Origin: Flavobacteriales bacterium
Lineage (GTDB): Bacteria > Bacteroidota > Bacteroidia > Flavobacteriales > Flavobacteriaceae
DNA: 32,324 nucleotides
Direction of reading: 5' to 3'
NCBI GenBank assembly: GCA_027024205.1
Contig: JALVST010000090.1
Span: 1-32,324 of the forward strand
Shown one piece after another: positions 1 to 8,764 of the stretch; within the stretch, counting starts at the first letter, position 1; every line of letters starts with the position of its first letter. A program made the position numbers and the translations under genes. Under the pieces are notes generated by a model that had not been told where the DNA came from, searched no databases, and saw nothing but the letters and a program-made list of their open reading frames with translations.

Positions 1-99
1 TACCTAAAGATACAAAATCTTTAGGAACGGGGGAAGAAATTCTCCCGTTTTTTTTTACAAAAAACAAAAAAAGGCTGCCCTTTTGAGACAGCCTCTTTT
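1..99 (-). repeat. Terminal copy of a ~98 bp repeat (probable IS end, left)
   Basis: The reverse complement of 1-99 matches 32194-32290 base for base except for two single-base indels: a run of nine versus eight at the T/A tract, and CTTTAGG versus CTTAGG. The repeat begins with GAGGCTGTCTCAAAAGGG, contains a terminator-like hairpin, and ends exactly where an ATG opens in the right-hand copy. The two copies point outwards, one at each edge of the window. The simplest reading is the 5' end of a multicopy insertion sequence where an assembled contig stops. The transposase itself lies outside, so its family cannot be assigned. Confidence 0.6.
60..96 (-). terminator. Rho-independent terminator after the PilJ-like gene
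   Basis: On the minus strand AGGCTG (94-89) pairs with CAGCCT (77-72) across a short A-rich loop and is followed by a run of T. It lies 25 bases past the stop of the minus-strand gene ending at 120. The hairpin is part of the repeat shared with the right edge, so this gene apparently uses a terminator carried by that repeat. Confidence 0.6.
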
Positions 100-119
100 A
101 GATAAAATATTATTAGAGA

Positions 120-902
120 CTATTCAAATTTTTCATAAAGAATTTGTGTTAACAGTTCAAAATTATCAGTCATTTGGTTGACAATCATGTTAGCGGTTTT
201 GGGATGTACTTTACTGTCAATTGTAATATTTTTTCGAACTTTATCAAAACTGTCTTTAATCATTTCAACATACATCAACACACCGGAATCCGCTTTAAGG
301 TCAGGGTCAGTTTCAGATTGATTAGTCAGTAATTTAATGACTTCATACAAATCTTTTTTTGTTTTTTCAAATTTATTAGGAATTTCAGGATCTCTCAATT
401 TAGCTTTTGCAGCAATGTAATAAAGTAGAAGTCTTTGTGAGAGCATTCTTCCTTCCGAGCTGAGTCTCAATAGTTTAACGGATTTTAGTTTAGTAGCACT
501 ATTAACCATATCGGCAATAGTTTCTATTTCTTCACTCATTTTATCGGCATATTTTACGACTTTAACGGCCGCGTTACCATCATATTTTTTCTTCATAATC
601 CTATCCATTAACATCCAGGATAAATTGAGTTTTTGTAATTCAATTTCTATTTCTTCATTTAAGGCACTATCAGTGAGACTGATGAGGATATCGGAAAATT
701 TATTAGAATCTTCTTCCAGTTTTTTGACAACCTTAGGATTATTGGCCAAGATGCCTTTCATGATGTAGTTTTTAGCCAATCGTTCAGTCAAAGTACGCAA
801 TTCTTCCAAATTGACAATAAAGTCATTCATATTTTTAATTTGCGCTTTTCCACTTAAACTTACGATAAGGAATAAAATAGCTAGATAATTCTTTAATCTC
901 AT
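120..902 (-). CDS. Exported PilJ/NarX-type sensory domain protein, stand-alone
   Basis: A 260-residue protein with a signal peptide (hydrophobic residues 6-18, likely cleavage near KAQ at 19-21) and no later membrane segment, so it is predicted periplasmic. Two helical repeats resemble the PilJ N-terminal (type IV pilus methyl-accepting) domain: LRTLTERLAKNYI near residue 35 and EGRMLSQRLLLYYIAAKA near 150. The second carries the typical RMLSQR core. In known receptors this four-helix module senses ligand and is joined to a signalling domain. Here it stands alone, so a partner must be elsewhere if it signals. It has its own -7 box (TAACTTTG, 923-930), so it may be transcribed apart from the cytochrome gene 65 bases upstream. 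The family call is moderate and the ligand unknown. Confidence 0.65.
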   Translation of the reverse strand: MRLKNYLAILFLIVSLSGKAQIKNMNDFIVNLEELRTLTERLAKNYIMKGILANNPKVVKKLEEDSNKFSDILISLTDSALNEEIEIELQKLNLSWMLMDRIMKKKYDGNAAVKVVKYADKMSEEIETIADMVNSATKLKSVKLLRLSSEGRMLSQRLLLYYIAAKAKLRDPEIPNKFEKTKKDLYEVIKLLTNQSETDPDLKADSGVLMYVEMIKDSFDKVRKNITIDSKVHPKTANMIVNQMTDNFELLTQILYEKFE

Positions 903-922
903 AATAATTATTTTATATATTG

Positions 923-930
923 CAAAGTTA
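923..930 (-). promoter_or_regulatory. -7 promoter box TAACTTTG
   Basis: The minus strand reads TAACTTTG, a perfect match to the Bacteroidota TAnnTTTG box, about 20 bases before the ATG of the PilJ-like gene. An upstream TTG at roughly the right spacing could be the -33 element. Confidence 0.55.
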
Positions 931-967
931 TTATTTTTAGTTTAAAATATACAATGTTAATTATATT

Positions 968-1681
968 TTAGTGAAATACTTTTAATTGCAAATCTTTTTT
1001 GTCACCTTCCGGTTTTTTAGCATTTGTTTGTTTTCTATTTTGTAAGGCTTTAATGTACGTCAAAACGGCTTGAATTTCTTCAGGTTTCAGGTAATCTTTA
1101 TAAGGAATCATCATGGTTCCTTTTTTACCTTTTGCTATGATGTCGTATAATTCTTGCGAAGAACCTATGTATTTCCAATAACTATCTGTTAAATTGGGGG
1201 CTACCCCCCCTTTGGCAAATTTGCCATGACAGGAATAACATCGTGTTTTATATATTTTGTTGCCTTTTGTCAATTCTTTGGAGACCGGCGAATTGTCAAA
1301 TTTAAAAATGTCAATAATTTTATAATTGTTATTAATCTTGCTTTTTATGATTGAAAAGTTATTGCCGTCGGTTAGAATAATATAAATGGTGTTGTTTTCA
1401 GCCAAAACATTAAAAAGCTGGATTTTATCTTTATTGAGTAGTATAAATATCTGTTCTCTTAATGTTAAGAAAGATTCCATTATTTTGGCTTTTTGATCTA
1501 TGTCGATTTTGTCATCCAAATAATCCACGAGTTTGTCCGTATTGCCTGTTTTAGTTATTTGAACAAGTTCTTCTCCCAGTTGATACAAATTATTTGTTTG
1601 AGCTGTTGTTTTTGAATAACCGATAAAAATCAACATTAAAGCTCCCAAATTCATTACTATTTTTTTTCCAAGAAGTTTCAT
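968..1681 (-). CDS. Exported c-type cytochrome with an extra N-terminal domain
   Basis: A 237-residue protein. Residues 1-28 form a signal peptide. Residues 30-130 form a domain I do not recognise, of mixed helix and strand character. Residues 138-213 are a class I cytochrome c domain: heme-binding CYSCH at 148-152, a Gly/Pro-rich segment with PNLTD, and Met190 or Met191 before IPYKDYLKPEEIQAVLTYI as the likely axial ligand. This layout resembles small periplasmic or oxidase-associated mono-heme cytochromes. It starts 27 bases after the stop of the S46 peptidase gene, so the two are probably co-transcribed. The electron partner is unknown. Confidence 0.8.
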   Translation of the reverse strand: MKLLGKKIVMNLGALMLIFIGYSKTTAQTNNLYQLGEELVQITKTGNTDKLVDYLDDKIDIDQKAKIMESFLTLREQIFILLNKDKIQLFNVLAENNTIYIILTDGNNFSIIKSKINNNYKIIDIFKFDNSPVSKELTKGNKIYKTRCYSCHGKFAKGGVAPNLTDSYWKYIGSSQELYDIIAKGKKGTMMIPYKDYLKPEEIQAVLTYIKALQNRKQTNAKKPEGDKKDLQLKVFH

Positions 1682-1708
1682 AATTTGATTTGTGTTGTGT
1701 TTGTTTCC

Positions 1709-3844
1709 CTATTTTGTTATACTCATTTCTTTTATTAATCTTTTGTCATTGCCGATCTTATCAATTACAAAAAGAACATAGTTTATATCTACCATAATAT
1801 TCCTACATATTTTTTGGTCATAATACAGATCACTCATTGTTCCCTCCCATACTCTATCAAAGTTTATGCCAATTAGTTCTCCTTCTTTATTTATTGCAGG
1901 ACTTCCGGAGTTACCTCCTGTGGTATGAGCCGTCCCCAGAAAGTCAACCGGCATTTCTCCCGAATTGGAATAAGGCTTGTAATCCTTATTTTTATACAAA
2001 TCTATTAATTTTTTCGGAATGTCAAATTCATAGTCTCCCGGTATGTATTTTTCAATTATCCCTTTTACGTGAGATATGGGAAAATAATAAACGGCATCAT
2101 GGGGTTCATAGCCTTTGATAACACCGTAGGTAATCCGTAAAGTGCCGTTGGCATCAGGATATAAAGGGCGGTTATCAAATACTTGTTGTATACCTTTCAT
2201 GTATTTTTTTTGAAGATTATTGATCTTAGAACGGATATTTTGATAATCCGGGGCTATTTTTTGATAATAATCTTTTATAAATTTCTCGGCAAATAAATAG
2301 CCCGGGTCATTGTCCAAGATTTTAATAAATTTTTTCGGACCTTTATGTAAAAGTTTTTTTAATTCATCCGGATTGTTCAATACGGAATTTTGATAAATAT
2401 TTTCGGCAATATCGTCTATATTGTCCGGATTGAACGAAGTGTTTTTATATGCAGCAGGCATATAAGCGGCATATAATTTCATCAAAGCTTTGAAAATATC
2501 TTTGTCAACAGTGGTATTGTAATTTTTAAAACTTCCGGTTAGACGTCCGGCATATTTTTTTTGCAGTTCAGCAAAACTTTCTTTGCCTTGTTTTTCATAA
2601 GTTTGCTTTAAATTATACAATAATAATGCCCTTTTTAATAAATCGTTGTTGAGATAAAAAATTTCGATAAAATAATTTCGGGCCAACTCAATGTCCCGGT
2701 TTTCTTTATACAGGTTTTCAAAGAGATTAAAAATTCTCAAATAGTCCGGATCCATTTTTTTAGCTTGGGCTTGAGATATGAAATATTTTTCAAAATCTTT
2801 CTTTTTTTCAATGACGCCGGTTCTTTTAATTCCTTGATTTTCGCCTATCCATTTTTTCCAATAATTGGCAATGCGGGCGTATTTGGCGGTATATTGTAAT
2901 TTTATAGTATCATTTTTAGACATATAAGATTTCATAATGTCCAATACGGTTTTGCGGGTTTTGATACGAGCCGGATTGATAACTTCGACTTTTTGTTGTA
3001 CGGCAACAGCCGGTAAATATTCTTGTGTGCGTCCGGGAAAGCCGTAAATCAGAAAGAAATCTCCCGCTTTTTTGGGTTTTATAGATATTTTGAAATAAGA
3101 ATCCGTGTGATATGGTACATTGTCCGGACTGTATTCTGCCGGACGGTTGTTTTTACCGGCGTAGATTCTAAAAACTGAAAAATCGCCAGTATGTCGCGGC
3201 CACATCCAGTTATCGGTATCGGCTCCGAATTTGCCGATGGATGACGGCGGAGCCGCTACCAACCGGATATCTTTATAATTTTCAATTGTAAAGGCATAAT
3301 AACTGTTTCCGTCATAAAATGATTTGATTTGAATCTCTTGCCAGTCTTTTTTGGGTAAGGTTTTTTCAAGACGGTTGATATTTTTTTGAATCATCGATTT
3401 TTTTTGTGTTTCATCCATAGTATCGTCAATACCTTCCATAACCTTATCCGTTATATTTTCAATTTTTCTGACAAAAGTAACATACATCCCGGGATTGGGC
3501 AGTTCTTCTGCCAAACTTTGAGACCAAAATCCGTCTTTGACGTAATTATGTTCAAATGTTGAATGAGATTGGATAGCACTATAGCCGCAATGGTGATTGG
3601 TTAATATCAAACCGTCCGGCGAAACAATTTCACCTGTACAACCACCGTTAAATTGGATAACGGCATCGTTCAAACTTGTTTTATCAGGACTGTATATAGC
3701 GTCAGCGGTTAATTTTGAACCCATTTCTTGCATCCGGGATATCAAATCATTTGATAACTCAGAAGGGATAATCATCCGGCCGTTCTGTGACCGGCTATTT
3801 TGAAACAGAAATGTGACAAGTAGTAAAACAAGTATTTTTTTCAT
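1709..3844 (-). CDS. dpp11: S46 family dipeptidyl peptidase, DPP11-type (Asp/Glu-specific)
   Basis: A 711-residue secreted or periplasmic serine peptidase that removes dipeptides from the N-terminus of peptides. It has a signal peptide (1-19) and the S46 chymotrypsin-like triad: His85 in NHHCGY, Asp221 in HTGDF, Ser646 in GNSGSP. Length is typical for the family. In characterised S46 enzymes the residue 18 positions after the catalytic Ser sets specificity: Gly in DPP7, Arg in DPP11. Here it is Arg664 (INFDRVW), which predicts cleavage after acidic P1 residues. Such enzymes support growth on peptides in periodontal and marine Bacteroidota. It is the first gene of a probable operon with the cytochrome. 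Confidence 0.93.
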   Translation of the reverse strand: MKKILVLLLVTFLFQNSRSQNGRMIIPSELSNDLISRMQEMGSKLTADAIYSPDKTSLNDAVIQFNGGCTGEIVSPDGLILTNHHCGYSAIQSHSTFEHNYVKDGFWSQSLAEELPNPGMYVTFVRKIENITDKVMEGIDDTMDETQKKSMIQKNINRLEKTLPKKDWQEIQIKSFYDGNSYYAFTIENYKDIRLVAAPPSSIGKFGADTDNWMWPRHTGDFSVFRIYAGKNNRPAEYSPDNVPYHTDSYFKISIKPKKAGDFFLIYGFPGRTQEYLPAVAVQQKVEVINPARIKTRKTVLDIMKSYMSKNDTIKLQYTAKYARIANYWKKWIGENQGIKRTGVIEKKKDFEKYFISQAQAKKMDPDYLRIFNLFENLYKENRDIELARNYFIEIFYLNNDLLKRALLLYNLKQTYEKQGKESFAELQKKYAGRLTGSFKNYNTTVDKDIFKALMKLYAAYMPAAYKNTSFNPDNIDDIAENIYQNSVLNNPDELKKLLHKGPKKFIKILDNDPGYLFAEKFIKDYYQKIAPDYQNIRSKINNLQKKYMKGIQQVFDNRPLYPDANGTLRITYGVIKGYEPHDAVYYFPISHVKGIIEKYIPGDYEFDIPKKLIDLYKNKDYKPYSNSGEMPVDFLGTAHTTGGNSGSPAINKEGELIGINFDRVWEGTMSDLYYDQKICRNIMVDINYVLFVIDKIGNDKRLIKEMSITK

Positions 3845-3991
3845 AGTTCCATTTGGGTTTGGATGGGAAATTGTAAAAATAATGAATTTCTCGGTAATAA
3901 GAACTTATATTTTACTTAAAATATCTTATCAATAACCAAAAGTAAATACATTTAACATTTTACACAAATATTTTTAAAAAATTTCTTTTAT

Positions 3992-3999
3992 TATCTTTG
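3992..3999 (+). promoter_or_regulatory. -7 promoter box TATCTTTG
   Basis: Perfect TAnnTTTG match 25 bases before the ATG of the DUF819 gene, in the divergent intergenic region after the peptidase gene start. Confidence 0.6.
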
Positions 4000-4024
4000 C
4001 CTTTATTAAAAAAACAGACCAAAA

Positions 4025-5359
4025 ATGGCGGAAATAGAAATTTTTAGAGATACAAGTCCGGTTTTTACTAATGATATTATCGTATTCGGGCTTTTGATGG
4101 GATTGCTGGCATTGATTTTTTATACATCTTCACTTAGAGGCGGATTTTGGGAAAAATTTTACAAAATAGTACCGGCTTTATTACTGGCTTATGTGTTGCC
4201 TGCTATTTTGGCTTCTACAAATGTTATTGCAACCGATTGGGTTAGCGTCGAAAACGGCCAAAAAACGGTTCACGAATCTCAATTATATTATATAGCCAGC
4301 CGGGTTTTATTACCGGCCTCTTTGATTTTGATGACTTTGAGTATTGATTTAAAAGCGGTTTATAATCTCGGTTCCAAAGCCTTGATTATGTTTTTTACCG
4401 GTACTTTGGGTATTGTGATTGGAGGTCCTATTGCCTTGTTGTTAGTGGGGAGCGTTTCTCCGGAGACAGTTGCCGGTACCGGATTTGATGCTTTATGGCG
4501 TGGTTTGTCCACTTTGGCCGGTAGTTGGATAGGTGGTGGTGCCAATCAAGCGGCTATGTTAGAGATTTTTCAATATAATCCTAAAAAATACGGGGCTACG
4601 GTTTTGGTCGATATTTTTGTGGCTAATTTATGGATGGCTACTTTATTATTCGGGATTCCGAGAGCTAAAAAAATAGATAAATGGTTGAAAGCCGACACTT
4701 CATCTATTGAGACTTTAAAAGAAAAGGTAACGGCTTTTGCCAAAAAAGTGGAGAGAATACCAACTTTAACGGATTATATGGTTTTGTTGGGTATTGTTTT
4801 TTCGGCGGTGGCTTTGTCATTTTTGGGAGCAGATTTTGTATCACAATGGTTAAAAGATCATATTCCGGCGGTTGCCGATAAAAAATCGGTTGTATCATCT
4901 TTCGGTTCGCAATTTTTTTGGTTGATTACTTTGGCAACTTTATTTGGTATAGCTTTTTCTTTTACCAAAATAAGAAATTATGAAGGGGCGGGAGCATCAA
5001 AAATAGGTAGCGTTTTTATTTATATCCTGGTGGCAACCATCGGGATGAAAATGGATTTGTTTGAAATCCTCAAAAATCCCGGCTTGATTTTTATCGGTCT
5101 TATTTGGATGACGATTCATGCTTTACTATTAATAATAGTTGCCAAGTTGATAAAAGCACCTTATTTTTTCTTAGCCGTAGGCAGTCAAGCAAATGTAGGC
5201 GGTGCGGCATCGGCACCGGTGGTGGCGGCGGCTTTTCATCCGTCATTGGCTTCGGTTGGGGTAATGCTGGCGGTAGTCGGTTATGCCGTCGGGACTATAG
5301 CAGCACAAGCCTGTGCGATTTTAATGGAATGGGTATCTCAATGGCTCGGAATTATTTAA
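4025..5359 (+). CDS. DUF819 family multi-pass membrane protein
   Basis: A 444-residue very hydrophobic protein with about ten predicted membrane segments. The Gly-rich stretch around residues 165-180 (GSWIGGGANQAAM) and the late GSQANVGGAASAPVVAAA segment are characteristic of the DUF819/YjcL family, which resembles sodium-coupled carboxylate or glutamate carriers in layout. Two similar halves, each with a Gly/Ala-rich re-entrant-like segment, suggest a transporter, but no substrate is established. The cytoplasmic loop near residues 215-245 is charged (KKIDKWLKAD). It is preceded by its own promoter and followed by 134 bases before lpxK, so it is probably a single-gene unit. Confidence 0.85.
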   Translation: MAEIEIFRDTSPVFTNDIIVFGLLMGLLALIFYTSSLRGGFWEKFYKIVPALLLAYVLPAILASTNVIATDWVSVENGQKTVHESQLYYIASRVLLPASLILMTLSIDLKAVYNLGSKALIMFFTGTLGIVIGGPIALLLVGSVSPETVAGTGFDALWRGLSTLAGSWIGGGANQAAMLEIFQYNPKKYGATVLVDIFVANLWMATLLFGIPRAKKIDKWLKADTSSIETLKEKVTAFAKKVERIPTLTDYMVLLGIVFSAVALSFLGADFVSQWLKDHIPAVADKKSVVSSFGSQFFWLITLATLFGIAFSFTKIRNYEGAGASKIGSVFIYILVATIGMKMDLFEILKNPGLIFIGLIWMTIHALLLIIVAKLIKAPYFFLAVGSQANVGGAASAPVVAAAFHPSLASVGVMLAVVGYAVGTIAAQACAILMEWVSQWLGII

Positions 5360-5493
5360 TGTCAAGTAACAAGCGGTGTGAAGTGATGTCCCGTTTTACC
5401 GGCTTTTGTCCGGAAAATGGAATCGCAACTAATAAGTAATAATGTATTACGTTTACAAATACCTATTTAAATTTTACGAACATTACATTTAAA

Positions 5494-6522
5494 ATGAACT
5501 TACGTTTAATCCTTTTGCCGTTTTCCGTTTTATTTGCTTTGATTACAGAAGTGCGTAATTTTTTGTATGATAGGGGTATTTTGAAGCAATATGAATTTGA
5601 CGTGCCGGTTATCAGTGTGGGTAATTTAAATGTAGGCGGGAGTGGTAAAACACCGCAAATAGAATATTTGATTCGATTGTTGCAACCCGGTTATAAAGTG
5701 GCCGTTATCAGTCGTGGATATAAACGGCTTACGAAAGGATATATTGAAGCAAACGAAAATTCATCGCCTGAAACCATCGGTGATGAGCCGTACCAGATAT
5801 ATCGTAAATTTAAAGATATTATCGTTGCCGTAGGGGAGAATAGAGTGGAAGCCGTTCGTAAGGTTGTAAAAAAACATCGCCCCGGCGTTATTCTGCTCGA
5901 TGATGCTTTCCAACATAGGCGTATCAAACCGGGATGGCAGATACTCTTAACGCCCTATAAACATTTGTTTTATAATGATTGGATGTTGCCTGCCGGAAAT
6001 TTAAGAGAATTGCCTAAGAATGTGAACCGTGCCGATATGATTATAGTGACCAAATTGCCTGAAAATTTAGATGCGAAAAAACAAAATAAAATTCGCAGTA
6101 AGATAGCAAAATTCACGGGTAAAGAGGTCTATTTTTCTAAAATAAATTATGCTCCGTATCTTACTAATGAAATAAAACAATTGAATATTAATGATTTAGC
6201 GGATTATAAAATTTTATTGATTACCGGTATTGCCGATACTTCCCAGTTGTATGCCTTTTTATCGAAAAAAAATATTAACTTTGAAGGCTTAAAATTCGGC
6301 GACCATCATAGATTTTCGCCAGCTGATATCCGGCGTATTAAAAAGAAATTTGCCGGTATTAAATCATCTAAAAAGTTGATTTTGACTACCGAAAAAGATT
6401 ATGTACGCCTGTCGTTCCGTTTGAGTGGCGGAATGCTATATTATCTACCTATACAAACGGAAATTATTGAAAAAAAGGAGTTTAATCAAAAAGTTTTAGC
6501 ATATGTCAGAAGCAAAAAGTGA
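5494..6522 (+). CDS. lpxK: Tetraacyldisaccharide 4'-kinase (lipid A synthesis)
   Basis: A 342-residue inner-membrane-associated kinase that phosphorylates the 4' position of the lipid A disaccharide, the sixth step of the Raetz pathway. The N-terminal hydrophobic helix (residues 4-18) is the membrane anchor. The unusual P-loop GNLNVGGSGKTP lies at 43-54 and the catalytic LLDDAFQHR at about 134-142. GDHHRFSPADI near residue 268 is the late conserved His motif. Length is typical. It overlaps the following purine nucleoside phosphorylase gene by 20 bases, so translation is likely coupled. Its presence shows a lipid A-bearing outer membrane. Confidence 0.95.
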   Translation: MNLRLILLPFSVLFALITEVRNFLYDRGILKQYEFDVPVISVGNLNVGGSGKTPQIEYLIRLLQPGYKVAVISRGYKRLTKGYIEANENSSPETIGDEPYQIYRKFKDIIVAVGENRVEAVRKVVKKHRPGVILLDDAFQHRRIKPGWQILLTPYKHLFYNDWMLPAGNLRELPKNVNRADMIIVTKLPENLDAKKQNKIRSKIAKFTGKEVYFSKINYAPYLTNEIKQLNINDLADYKILLITGIADTSQLYAFLSKKNINFEGLKFGDHHRFSPADIRRIKKKFAGIKSSKKLILTTEKDYVRLSFRLSGGMLYYLPIQTEIIEKKEFNQKVLAYVRSKK

Positions 6523-7333
6523 GTTTGATTTATCGTTGGAAACAGCCCGTTTTTTACAAAACAAGATAGATTATATACCGGAATATGCCATTATTTTAGG
6601 TAGTGGGCTCGGAAGTTTATCCAAAGATATTACGATTGATTTTGAAATCCCCTATCATGATATACCCAATTTTCCTGTTTCTACAGTTCAAGGGCATAAA
6701 GGTTCTTTGATTTTCGGAGAATTGAGTGGTAAGAAAATTGTAGCCATGAACGGCCGTTTTCATTACTATGAAGGTTACAATATGAAACAAGTGACGTTTC
6801 CCGAACGTGTTTTTTGGCAAATGGGTATTCGAAAGTTGGTGGTTTCCAATGCTTCGGGCGGTGTCAATAGAAATTTTAAAATCGGAGATGTAATGTTGAT
6901 TACGGATCATATCAATCTTTTTCCCGAGCATCCTTTACGCGGACAAAATGATGAACGTTTCGGCCCTCGCTTTGTCAATATGAGTGAACCTTACAGTAAA
7001 AAAATGTTGCAAGTCGTAAGAAAATATGCAACGGAAAACAATATACGTATTAAAGAAGGGATATATTTGGGTTTACAAGGTCCTACCTTTGAGACTTTGG
7101 CAGAATATACTATGGTTCGGAATATGGGAGGCGATGCAGTTGGGATGTCAACCGTGCCGGAAGTTATTGTAGCCAGACATATGGATATGGAAGTTTTCGG
7201 TATCTCGGTTATAACCGATATCGGAACGGCTGAATTTATTGAAGAAGTCAATCATGAAGAAGTATTAAAAGCTGCCAAAAATTCCGAGCCTGTTGTGAGG
7301 GAATTGGTGGCTAAGTTAGTGGAATTGTATTAA
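6503..7333 (+). CDS. punA: Purine nucleoside phosphorylase (PNP, trimeric type)
   Basis: A 276-residue cytosolic enzyme that splits inosine and guanosine with phosphate to give the base and ribose-1-phosphate. Visible signatures of the trimeric PNP family are ILGSGLGSL near 30, VQGHKGSLIFG near 60, the phosphate and ribose site MNGRFHYYEGY near 80, VSNASGGVN near 114, PTFETLAEY near 195 and GDAVGMSTVPEVIVARH near 212. All expected active-site blocks are present. The ATG lies within the end of lpxK, 20 bases before its stop, so the two form an operon. Confidence 0.94.
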   Translation: MSEAKSEFDLSLETARFLQNKIDYIPEYAIILGSGLGSLSKDITIDFEIPYHDIPNFPVSTVQGHKGSLIFGELSGKKIVAMNGRFHYYEGYNMKQVTFPERVFWQMGIRKLVVSNASGGVNRNFKIGDVMLITDHINLFPEHPLRGQNDERFGPRFVNMSEPYSKKMLQVVRKYATENNIRIKEGIYLGLQGPTFETLAEYTMVRNMGGDAVGMSTVPEVIVARHMDMEVFGISVITDIGTAEFIEEVNHEEVLKAAKNSEPVVRELVAKLVELY

Positions 7334-7345
7334 AAATTGTCCATA

Positions 7346-7365
7346 GCAATTTCAATTGCAATTTT
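7346..7365 (+). terminator. Weak hairpin after punA
   Basis: GCAATT (7346-7351) and AATTGC (7354-7359) form a short perfect stem followed by ATTTT. The loop is only two bases and the stem is AT-rich, so it may be a weak terminator or chance. Confidence 0.25.
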
Positions 7366-7505
7366 AACAGTTCGTGATAAAAAACAAAAAATTTGTTTAA
7401 GACTGACATTTATTGTAATTTTACTATATAAAAAATTAAGTGAATTACAAGTAATTAAAATTATTATTATAAAAATAAAAGTAAATTAAACTAAATTTAA
7501 CAACT

Positions 7506-8747
7506 ATGAAAAAACTATTGATGGTATTAGTATTTCTTAGCTTTGGCAGTATATATGCCGGAGGCTATCGTGTAGCTCTGCAAGGCCAGCGGATGATAGG
7601 AATGGCCCATACGGGATTATCGGTTTTTAACAATGCCGAAACCGCTTTTTTTAATCCGGCCGGAATTTCGTTCTTAGACAAAAAATTTAATTTTTCGATC
7701 GGTGTAAGTGGTATTATGTCGCATATCAAATTTCAAAATACCGATTACAATTGGGCTTATGAAACGGATAATCCTCTGGGAACGCCCTTTTATTTGTATG
7801 CCACTTATCAGGCTACAGACAAAGTTGGATTGGGTTTAGCGGTTTATACGCCTTTCGGAAGTTCAACCGTATGGCATCAATGGGCAGGTTCAGATATTGT
7901 TAATGAGATATCTATGAAGGTTTTTTACGTTCAACCGTCTCTTTCTTATAAATTTTCGGATATGTTCAGTATTTCTGCCTCTTTGATTATGGCTTACGGC
8001 GGAGTTTCTTACAATAAAAATATCAACCGGTATTTAACCGGAGATAATGGCGAAAAAACCAATGCCCAATTAGATTCCGGCATCACCGGAGCCGCCGGTT
8101 ACGATTTTGCTTTGGCTTTCAGACCTACCAAAAATTTAAATTTCGGAATAAATTACCGTTCATCCGTAACATTGGATGCCAAATACGGTAAAGCAACATT
8201 TAACAATGTACCGGCATTTTTATCAAATACTTTAAAAACAACGGCTTTTTCGGCTAAATTACCGATGCCGGCAGAGTTGGGCGTAGGTATGTCGTTTAAG
8301 CCTATGGATAAGCTGTTGGTAGCTATTGATTACAATTACACTTATTGGAGTATTTATAAAGAATTACGAATTGATTTTAAAAACGGTTTGCCGCCGAGCA
8401 TAGCACATAAAAATTATCATAATACCAGTACCTTCCGTGTTGGTGCTGAATATCAATTCAATGATAAAATGTTTGTAAGGGCAGGGTATTATTTCGATGA
8501 ATCTCCTGTAACCGAAGGATATTTCTCTCCCGAAACGCCTTCAACCGATACTAATAACTTTACTTTCGGTTTCGGTTATCAAATGCATAAATGGGCGGTA
8601 GATTTTTCATTATTATATTTAAAAGGAAAAGAAAGAACCGATTATACATTTGTAAGAGGTGAAGGTCCTAGTGCTCATAAATTCGGAGGCACTTATGTCG
8701 GTAATGCCATCATTCCCGGCATTGGAATCAGTTATTCTATTAAATAA
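7506..8747 (+). CDS. FadL/OmpP1/TodX family outer-membrane hydrophobe porin
   Basis: A 413-residue beta-barrel protein with a signal peptide (1-18, cut near YAGG). The N-terminal hatch region carries the family signature: GQRMIGMAHTGLSVF then AETAFFNPAGIS, with the NPAG turn near residue 56. Alternating aromatic strands follow and the chain ends in ISYSIK. FadL proteins pass long-chain fatty acids or other hydrophobic molecules through the outer membrane by a lateral route. It is followed after only 17 bases by an SGNH-hydrolase lipoprotein, suggesting that lipid released by the hydrolase is the cargo. Confidence 0.9.
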   Translation: MKKLLMVLVFLSFGSIYAGGYRVALQGQRMIGMAHTGLSVFNNAETAFFNPAGISFLDKKFNFSIGVSGIMSHIKFQNTDYNWAYETDNPLGTPFYLYATYQATDKVGLGLAVYTPFGSSTVWHQWAGSDIVNEISMKVFYVQPSLSYKFSDMFSISASLIMAYGGVSYNKNINRYLTGDNGEKTNAQLDSGITGAAGYDFALAFRPTKNLNFGINYRSSVTLDAKYGKATFNNVPAFLSNTLKTTAFSAKLPMPAELGVGMSFKPMDKLLVAIDYNYTYWSIYKELRIDFKNGLPPSIAHKNYHNTSTFRVGAEYQFNDKMFVRAGYYFDESPVTEGYFSPETPSTDTNNFTFGFGYQMHKWAVDFSLLYLKGKERTDYTFVRGEGPSAHKFGGTYVGNAIIPGIGISYSIK

Positions 8748-8764
8748 TAAAAAAAATTTGAACC

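Noticed and set aside
5104-5439. 111-codon plus-strand frame in the end of the DUF819 gene
   Set aside because: Gly/Ser-rich readout of the +1 frame of a Gly/Ala-rich membrane protein; no start signal.
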